DNA from: an uncultured Collinsella sp.
Lineage (GTDB): Bacteria; Actinomycetota; Coriobacteriia; Coriobacteriales; Coriobacteriaceae
Reading direction: 5' to 3'
Length of the DNA: 64,000 bases
Assembly: GCA_900541125.1 (NCBI GenBank)
Contig: UQIK01000002.1
Coordinates: 67,893 to 131,892 of the forward strand
Numbering within the stretch: the first letter of the stretch is position 1; each line of letters opens with the position of its first letter. This document shows, in pieces, positions 58,501 through 64,000 of this stretch. The notes beneath the pieces are model-generated. The model was not told the DNA's origin. It was given only the letters and a program-made list of their open reading frames with translations, and searched no databases. Both the position numbers and the translations under genes were made by a program.

Positions 58501-61500
58501 CTATGCGAAAGGCCTAGCGGCACCGATTACCCGACCTGGAGCATTGACCGAACGCTCAGTCACACCGATCCCCGGCCACGAATCGATAATTCGACCGTTT
58601 CCGATATAGATTCCAATATGGCCCTGGTAGTAGACCACATCTCCCCTCTGCAAAGCAGAGGTGCTAACCGGCATAAACGTGTTGTTGCGATACCAGTTCA
58701 TGGAGTTGTAGGTTTGCTCGGGCAGCCAACGATGGTTATAGGGGTTATACCAACCCATATCCATGCCTGTCGCATACAGACATTGCAGTACCAAGCCCGA
58801 GCAATCAACCGCATCCCCCGGCCAAGAAGACCAAGGCTCAATATAACGCGTCCCAATATATTCCCGAGCACGCTGGACGAACGCATTGATGCAATCCTGT
58901 CTTGAAGCGTTATAAGGAATTCGAGAAGGCGAGACATACGTGAAATAACCGGTGCAATACGAAGGAAGCTGTACGCTATTGCAACTAACCTTTGGATAAG
59001 ATCCCGGAGTCTGATACCCCATATAACGATAGCTCTCAAAATACGAATCAGACGTAGAGCCTGGTGCAGAAGCGCCCTTGGGGACAATCTTTACCTGTAA
59101 AGCCTGAACAGGAATGCCAAGCTTCGTGGTGCCCGCCGGTGATCCATTTTTAGTCCAGCCAAGCCATCCGTAATTTGACACATGGACGCGATACCAGACA
59201 TCAAAGTAATTCGAAACGTCGCCAGTCAAGTTAATCTTCACGGCTTGGATTTGTTGTCCCTGTCCAACGGTTCCCGCTGTGGCCCCATCTGAGACAGCAG
59301 ATTGCCAGCCGATATTGGATACGTGGGCGGAATACGAAATGCCACCGTTCATGGAGATTTCGGAAAGCGAAAGCTGCATGGCCTCCATCGCACGGTTCTG
59401 CCCAACTGTTCCGGCAACACCGCCATTGCCGACAGGCGCTTGCCAGCCAAGACCGGAGCAATTCGCCTTTGCAGATAGCTCGGGAAGCTGGATCAACGCA
59501 GCATGGTCTTGAATGGGAGCGTCGGACGAGCCCTTGGCAACCAACTTAATTTGAATTGCCTCGGCCTGCTTAGACAGCCCGACGGTGCCGGCTGCTGCGT
59601 CATTTTTAGCCCAGCCAAGCCAGCCATAGTCTGCAGCATGAATACGGTAGTAAATATCGTATTTTGAAGCGTCGTTCCCGGTCAGCCTTAATTTGACCGC
59701 CTGAATTGCGAGGCCCTTGCCAACAGTGCCAGCATAGGAAGCACCCGAGACGTATGGCTGCCAGCCGATATTCGCAACATGTGCCGACACTTCGACGGAG
59801 GCATCGATGCCCTGAGTTGCAACATACAAAGCCTGCAGGGAGCGGGACTTGCCCGTCTGGCCAGCGGTTTCACCGTTGCCAACAGGAGCCAGCCAGCCCG
59901 CAGAAGCAACGTGCGCCTGAGATACAAGACCGATTCCAGGCGTTTCGATAAATGCATTGGCAGAGGAGCCAGGTGAAGACTGACCCTTATTTACAAGTGC
60001 AACATCGATGCCGCACAAACCGGAAGAACCACCAGAAACGCCACATGCCTGACCATTTGACGCCCAGCCAGTCCAGCCATTACCGGAATCGCATACTCGA
60101 TACCAAATGTCGTAATTAGTAGCGAGCTGGCCGCTCAGCGACATTTTTATCGCTTTTATGGGTGCGCCGGATACCGCCTTGGCAGCGCCGCCATCCGTTG
60201 ACGAAGCGCCCCAGCCTGAATACCCATCCATAACGGAATAAGAAATAGACCCGTTATCAGTTTGACCGGCAACGCTCAGGGCAATAGAGTTCAGCAGTTT
60301 AGCACCCTTGCCTCCGATCGTGGCCTTTTGACCAGAAGAGGAGCCAAGACTCTCCTCAGAAACGGCCGAACCGGAAACCGTAACAGCATCTGGATCGCCG
60401 ATAAAGACCTTGGCCGAGGAGCCGGGCGCCGCTCCGCCTTTCTCCACGAGAACCACTTTGACCGCTTCGATAGCCCTGCCCTTACCGGCAGAACCAGCGG
60501 CAGCACCATTGCAGGCCCAATCGAGCCATCCTATACCCGAGACATGAGCACAGTACCAAATGTCATATTTATCGGCAGCCTCGCCGGTCAAGCGAATCTG
60601 GACGGCCTCAAGGCGCTGAGACTTTCCAGTCGTACCGCAGAGCCCTTTAGACCACTGCTGCCAGCCAACATTCGAGACATGGCCACGAAGCTCAATAGAA
60701 CCCGAGTGACCATACCAGTCAAGCTGGGCTTCAAGAGCTTCCATGGAAAGGCCCCTACCAGTTGTCCCCGCAACAGATCCGCTTCCCACGGGAGACATCC
60801 AGCCAATATTCGATGTATGCGAGCGAACGGAAATCGAAGCGGGATCATCGCTACGGTTCTTAAAAGGACAGGTAGTGTCGCCCGGGACGGGGTCGCCCTT
60901 GGGCAGGACCGCGACCTGGACGGCCTGGACGGCGCGGCCGTAGCCCGCCGAGCCGGCGTCGGCGCCGTCGCACGCCCAGCCCAGCCAGCCGAACTCCGCG
61001 GAGTGGACGCGGTACCAGACGGTGTAGCGGGCCGACAGGTCCGCGGACAGCCTGACCCTCAGGGCCTCGGCGGCGCGGGACTGGCCGGTGGTGCCGGCGG
61101 TGCCGCCGTTGCCGACGGCGGCCTGCCAGCCGACGCCCGAGACGTGGGCCTCGACGGATATTGCGTTTGCAAGCTGCTCTTGAGAGGCTGTTCCATCCAC
61201 TTCGAGTGAGATTTTGAGTGCCTCGAGATTAAGGCCCCTACCCGTCGTTCCGGCAACCTTACCCGAACTAACCGGATCCATCCAGCCGATATTCTGCACA
61301 TGGGCAGAAACACTTACGTTTTTGACGGTCAGCTGATTGCTTACGACAGAATCGTCAGCAACGACCTCGCTTCTACCTTCGGATGAACCCTGTTGCGTGT
61401 CTTGAGACTCGTTAACAACAGGGGACGCATTCAACTCATGCCCCTCAGAGTCTGAACCATCATCAATAGCGTTCGAGTCCTCAGAATTCAAGTTAGTTGA

Positions 61501-61617
61501 GTCAGTAGATCCGTTAACTGAATAATCAGCATATGCAGCAGTCACGGCCCACGATTGGCTCATGAGCAACACGGCAGCCATGAGAATGGAAACGGACATA
61601 TCAAAGAGACGTCTCAC
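58501..61617 (-). CDS. Exported ChW-repeat NlpC/P60 peptidase
   Basis: A protein of about 1,038 aa: signal peptide about 1-29 (RRLFDMSVSILMAAVLLMSQ), an acidic linker to about 105, around fourteen ChW repeats to about 870, and a C-terminal NlpC/P60 domain 906-1038 with C939 (AVDCSGLVLQ) and H1000 (GHIGIYIGN). NlpC/P60 enzymes cut gamma-D-Glu bonds in peptidoglycan stems. I chose the GTG at 61617 because GGAAGGTGG precedes it; the ATG at 61635 has no ribosome site. A GC-rich insert at about 60,880-61,155 differs from the rest of the gene. Confidence 0.9.
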   Translation of the reverse strand: MRRLFDMSVSILMAAVLLMSQSWAVTAAYADYSVNGSTDSTNLNSEDSNAIDDGSDSEGHELNASPVVNESQDTQQGSSEGRSEVVADDSVVSNQLTVKNVSVSAHVQNIGWMDPVSSGKVAGTTGRGLNLEALKISLEVDGTASQEQLANAISVEAHVSGVGWQAAVGNGGTAGTTGQSRAAEALRVRLSADLSARYTVWYRVHSAEFGWLGWACDGADAGSAGYGRAVQAVQVAVLPKGDPVPGDTTCPFKNRSDDPASISVRSHTSNIGWMSPVGSGSVAGTTGRGLSMEALEAQLDWYGHSGSIELRGHVSNVGWQQWSKGLCGTTGKSQRLEAVQIRLTGEAADKYDIWYCAHVSGIGWLDWACNGAAAGSAGKGRAIEAVKVVLVEKGGAAPGSSAKVFIGDPDAVTVSGSAVSEESLGSSSGQKATIGGKGAKLLNSIALSVAGQTDNGSISYSVMDGYSGWGASSTDGGAAKAVSGAPIKAIKMSLSGQLATNYDIWYRVCDSGNGWTGWASNGQACGVSGGSSGLCGIDVALVNKGQSSPGSSANAFIETPGIGLVSQAHVASAGWLAPVGNGETAGQTGKSRSLQALYVATQGIDASVEVSAHVANIGWQPYVSGASYAGTVGKGLAIQAVKLRLTGNDASKYDIYYRIHAADYGWLGWAKNDAAAGTVGLSKQAEAIQIKLVAKGSSDAPIQDHAALIQLPELSAKANCSGLGWQAPVGNGGVAGTVGQNRAMEAMQLSLSEISMNGGISYSAHVSNIGWQSAVSDGATAGTVGQGQQIQAVKINLTGDVSNYFDVWYRVHVSNYGWLGWTKNGSPAGTTKLGIPVQALQVKIVPKGASAPGSTSDSYFESYRYMGYQTPGSYPKVSCNSVQLPSYCTGYFTYVSPSRIPYNASRQDCINAFVQRAREYIGTRYIEPWSSWPGDAVDCSGLVLQCLYATGMDMGWYNPYNHRWLPEQTYNSMNWYRNNTFMPVSTSALQRGDVVYYQGHIGIYIGNGRIIDSWPGIGVTERSVNAPGRVIGAARPFA
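61072..61150 (-). repeat. 79-bp block shared with the neighbouring C39-like gene
   Basis: This stretch matches 62590-62668 in the next gene with two differences in 79 bases, much closer than other ChW repeats are to each other. It lies in the GC-rich insert of the NlpC/P60 gene. Confidence 0.88.
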
Positions 61618-61647
61618 GATTCCACCTTCCTTCATCTATAGACGAAC

Positions 61648-63981
61648 CTACTTAAGGACAACCGCTTGGGCTCCTCGTTGCGAGTATAACGAAGCGATGC
61701 GTTGGGCGGAGTTAGAGACATAGCCAGCGAGTGAATCAGCAATGTAAACGGTACCCAGGGAACGATTAAAGCCCCTAAGAACGACGGTATGGGAATTGGT
61801 ATAGGTTCGATAGACCCTTCCGCCATAGGCCTGGGTCGCATAGCAACTTCCCAAGTTTTGCATACCAATCGTTGACCAGATAATAACGGGATGCCCGGCT
61901 TCCAAATAGGAATAAAGATCATAGAAACCAGTGCCCGTGACGTCATACGCCCGCAAACTGCTTCCACGACTAATCAAAAAAGAATTAGCCGTGTTGGTCA
62001 AGCCGGGAGCGGATATGCAGTTTCCGTTCGAAGCACTATGCGGATTACCCCAAAACGCCGTCACAAAGTCCCAGTTGCTCTTAGGCATATACGCATCTGC
62101 AATAACGGTTTTGCCCAGCCCAAATCCGTAATAGTTGAGCGCATTAGTCAATGCAACGGACTCGCAACCAGTCGGAAGCTCAGGATTCTGAATTGTACAA
62201 GGAACGTTGAGGACAACCGAATTCGGATGCAAGGGTCGATCCCTGTACGCGCCCTCCGTGGGGCCCGGTGCCGCCGAGCCCTTCGCGAGGATGCGGACCT
62301 GGAGCGCCTCGACGCGGTAGCCGATGCCGGTCGTGCCGGCGCGGGCGCCGTCGCTGGCCCAGCCGAGCCAGCCGTAGTCCTGCACGTAGGCGCGGTACCA
62401 CACGTCGTAGTACTCGGAGAGGCCCCCGGTCAGGCGCATCTTGACGCACTCGACCGCCCTGCCTTGGCCGGTGGTGCCGGCCACGGCGCCGCCCGATACC
62501 TCGTCCTGCCAGCCGACGCCGGAGACGTGGGCGCTGTAGGACAGGCCGCCGGAGACCGGCGAGGAGACCTCGGCCGTGATCGCCTCGACGGCGCGGGACT
62601 GCCCGGTGGTGCCGGCGGTGCCGCCGTTGCCGACGGCGGCCTGCCAGCTGACGCCCGAGACGTGGGCCCTGAGGCTGAGCGAGGGGACGGAGAGCTCGGC
62701 GGGGGCGCCCGACGAAGGGGCGTCGCCGCCCTTCTCGACGAGGACGACCTGGAGCGCCTCAGCCTGGACGCCGAGGCCCTCGGTGCCCGCGGCCTCGCCG
62801 TCCTTGGCCCAGCCGAGCCAGCCGTAGCCCGCCGCGTGGACGCGGTACCAGACGTCGTAGGAATCGGAGACGGGGCCGGAGAGGGACACCCTCACGGCCT
62901 GGACGGCGCGGCCCTGCCCCACCGTGCCGGCGTAGGAGGGGGCGGAGGCGGCGTCCTGCCAGCCGATGCCGGCCACGTGGGCCGCGACGGAGACGGAGCT
63001 CCCCTCGCCCGCCCCCTCGAGGGAGGCGCGCACCGCCTGGAGCGCGAGGCCCCTGCCGGTCGTGCCGACGTCCTCGCCGCCGCCCACCGCCTGCAGCCAG
63101 CCGCGCTCCGCGACATGACCCTGCAGGACGAGCGCCGGACCGGAAGCGGCGCCGGAGACGAAGGCCCCCTCGGTCGGGCCGGGGGCGGCGCCGCCCTTCG
63201 CGACGAGGGCGACCTGGACTGCGGTGAGGCCCGAGGCGCCCGACTCGACGCCGGAGGGCTCACCGGAGCTCGCCCAGCCGGTCCAGCCGCGCGCGGAGTC
63301 ACAGGAACGGTACCAGACGTCGTAGCGCTCCGCGAGGCCGCCGGACAGCCCGAAGCGGACGGCCTTGAGCTGCAGCCCGCCGCCCGAGGCGCCTAGCTGC
63401 GCCCCGTCGGAGCTGGGCTCCCCCTGCCAGCCGGAGCCGAGCAGGAGGCCGCGGTAGCTGACCGACCCGTCGGACTCGAGGTTGTCGACGGTCGCGGCGA
63501 CGGAGCCCAGCACGGGGCCCTTCTCGGAGCCGAGCGTCAGGACCCCGCCGGAGAACGACGAGCCCGCCGGCGAGCCGGAGACGGAGAGAGCCGAGCCGGA
63601 CAGGCGCTCACCGGCGCCGCGGAAGGCGCCGCCGGCCGGGCCCGGCGCGGCGCCGCCCTTGGGGACGAGCACGACCTGGACGGCCTGGACGGCCTTCGCC
63701 AGGCCCACCGTGCCCGCGGACGCGCCGTCCTTGGCCCAGCCGAGCCAACCGTAGTCGGAGCAGTGCACGCGGTACCACACGTCGTAGGACGAGGCGGCCT
63801 CACCAGAGAGCCTGAACTGGAGCGCCTCGACCGCCAGGGAGCGCCCGGTGGTGCCCGCGGCGCCCGAGGTCCAGCCCTGCCAGCCGACGTTCGAGACGTG
63901 GGTCCTCACCTCGAGGGAGGAGGAGCCGTGCCCGTACCAGGACACGGAGCCCGAGAGGGCCTCGAGGGCGCGGCCCTGCCC
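61648..63981 (-). CDS. Exported ChW-repeat protein with C39-like peptidase domain (5' end missing)
   Basis: Partial: about 777 residues remain, with the N-terminus and signal peptide lost at the contig end. About ten ChW repeats are followed by a C-terminal C39-family-2-like peptidase of roughly 200 aa, with the nucleophile in PELPTGCESVALTNALNYYG, a His in SHTVVLRGF and an Asp in VYIADSLAGY. Apparent start codons at the extreme 3' edge come from the adapter (MYKRQ) and are not real. Most of the repeat part (about 62,240-63,981) is very GC-rich, while the peptidase part is not. Peptide cleavage in the wall or on the surface is the likely role. Confidence 0.85.
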   Translation of the reverse strand, partial: GQGRALEALSGSVSWYGHGSSSLEVRTHVSNVGWQGWTSGAAGTTGRSLAVEALQFRLSGEAASSYDVWYRVHCSDYGWLGWAKDGASAGTVGLAKAVQAVQVVLVPKGGAAPGPAGGAFRGAGERLSGSALSVSGSPAGSSFSGGVLTLGSEKGPVLGSVAATVDNLESDGSVSYRGLLLGSGWQGEPSSDGAQLGASGGGLQLKAVRFGLSGGLAERYDVWYRSCDSARGWTGWASSGEPSGVESGASGLTAVQVALVAKGGAAPGPTEGAFVSGAASGPALVLQGHVAERGWLQAVGGGEDVGTTGRGLALQAVRASLEGAGEGSSVSVAAHVAGIGWQDAASAPSYAGTVGQGRAVQAVRVSLSGPVSDSYDVWYRVHAAGYGWLGWAKDGEAAGTEGLGVQAEALQVVLVEKGGDAPSSGAPAELSVPSLSLRAHVSGVSWQAAVGNGGTAGTTGQSRAVEAITAEVSSPVSGGLSYSAHVSGVGWQDEVSGGAVAGTTGQGRAVECVKMRLTGGLSEYYDVWYRAYVQDYGWLGWASDGARAGTTGIGYRVEALQVRILAKGSAAPGPTEGAYRDRPLHPNSVVLNVPCTIQNPELPTGCESVALTNALNYYGFGLGKTVIADAYMPKSNWDFVTAFWGNPHSASNGNCISAPGLTNTANSFLISRGSSLRAYDVTGTGFYDLYSYLEAGHPVIIWSTIGMQNLGSCYATQAYGGRVYRTYTNSHTVVLRGFNRSLGTVYIADSLAGYVSNSAQRIASLYSQRGAQAVVLK
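62590..62668 (-). repeat. 79-bp block shared with the NlpC/P60 gene
   Basis: Counterpart of 61072-61150, with two base differences. The offset between them is 1,518 bp. Confidence 0.88.
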
Positions 63982-64000
63982 CTGTCTCTTATACACATCT
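63982..64000. other. Tn5/Nextera mosaic-end adapter sequence
   Basis: The last 19 bases, CTGTCTCTTATACACATCT, are exactly the Tn5 mosaic end used in Nextera libraries. They are not genomic and mark an untrimmed contig end. Confidence 0.97.

Noticed and set aside
63982..63996. ATG at 63996 as the start of the C39 protein
   Set aside because: The codons come from the Nextera mosaic end, not the genome.

Overview
The window looks like one end of a draft contig from a high-GC human-gut actinobacterium, most likely Collinsella or a close relative in the Coriobacteriia. This placement is inferred from gene content: secreted ChW-repeat proteins, galactofuranose wall-polymer genes and GC-rich core genes. 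No marker gene settles the species. The last 19 bases are a Tn5/Nextera mosaic-end adapter, so the right edge is a library artefact that truncates the final gene.

1-23,484 is most of an HK97-type tailed prophage whose left end lies outside the window. On the minus strand, in transcription order from the switch at about 20.4 kb, come small early genes, a recombination block (PD-(D/E)XK nuclease, DUF1351, ERF annealase, SSB), a replication protein gene with iterons inside it, about twenty small accessory genes, HNH/TerS/TerL, portal, a MuF protein carrying a probable tRNase toxin, scaffold, major capsid, head-tail connectors and the tail tube gene. The short plus-strand lysogeny module holds two HTH proteins, an unknown 298-aa protein and a large serine recombinase whose 3' end runs antisense into tRNA-Arg(CCG), the probable attR.

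23,689-32,137 is a continuous plus-strand operon for all seven shikimate-pathway steps plus the Phe and Tyr branches: DAHP synthase, tyrA, aroB, aroA, aroC, pheA, an aroE-aroK fusion, and aroQ.

32,216-48,789 is a surface-polysaccharide locus. UDP-galactopyranose mutase, two GlfT2-like galactofuranosyltransferases and a two-gene ABC exporter point to a galactofuranose-containing polymer. Around these are a LicD-family gene that is frameshifted in this sequence, dTDP-rhamnose synthesis (rmlA, rmlB, and an rmlC-rmlD fusion), and an AT-rich set of GT2, GtrB-like, GtrA-like and GT-C membrane glycosyltransferase genes.

48,932-63,981 encodes five consecutive exported proteins built from ChW (Gly-Trp) repeat arrays, each with a different catalytic part: a GT80-sialyltransferase-like domain, an L,D-transpeptidase, a GH25 muramidase plus Cys/His amidase-peptidase, an NlpC/P60 peptidase, and a C39-like peptidase (truncated). 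GC-rich, nearly identical repeat blocks shared within and between these genes indicate recent recombination. The GT80-like domain inside a secreted ChW protein and the MuF toxin are the two observations I consider most novel.
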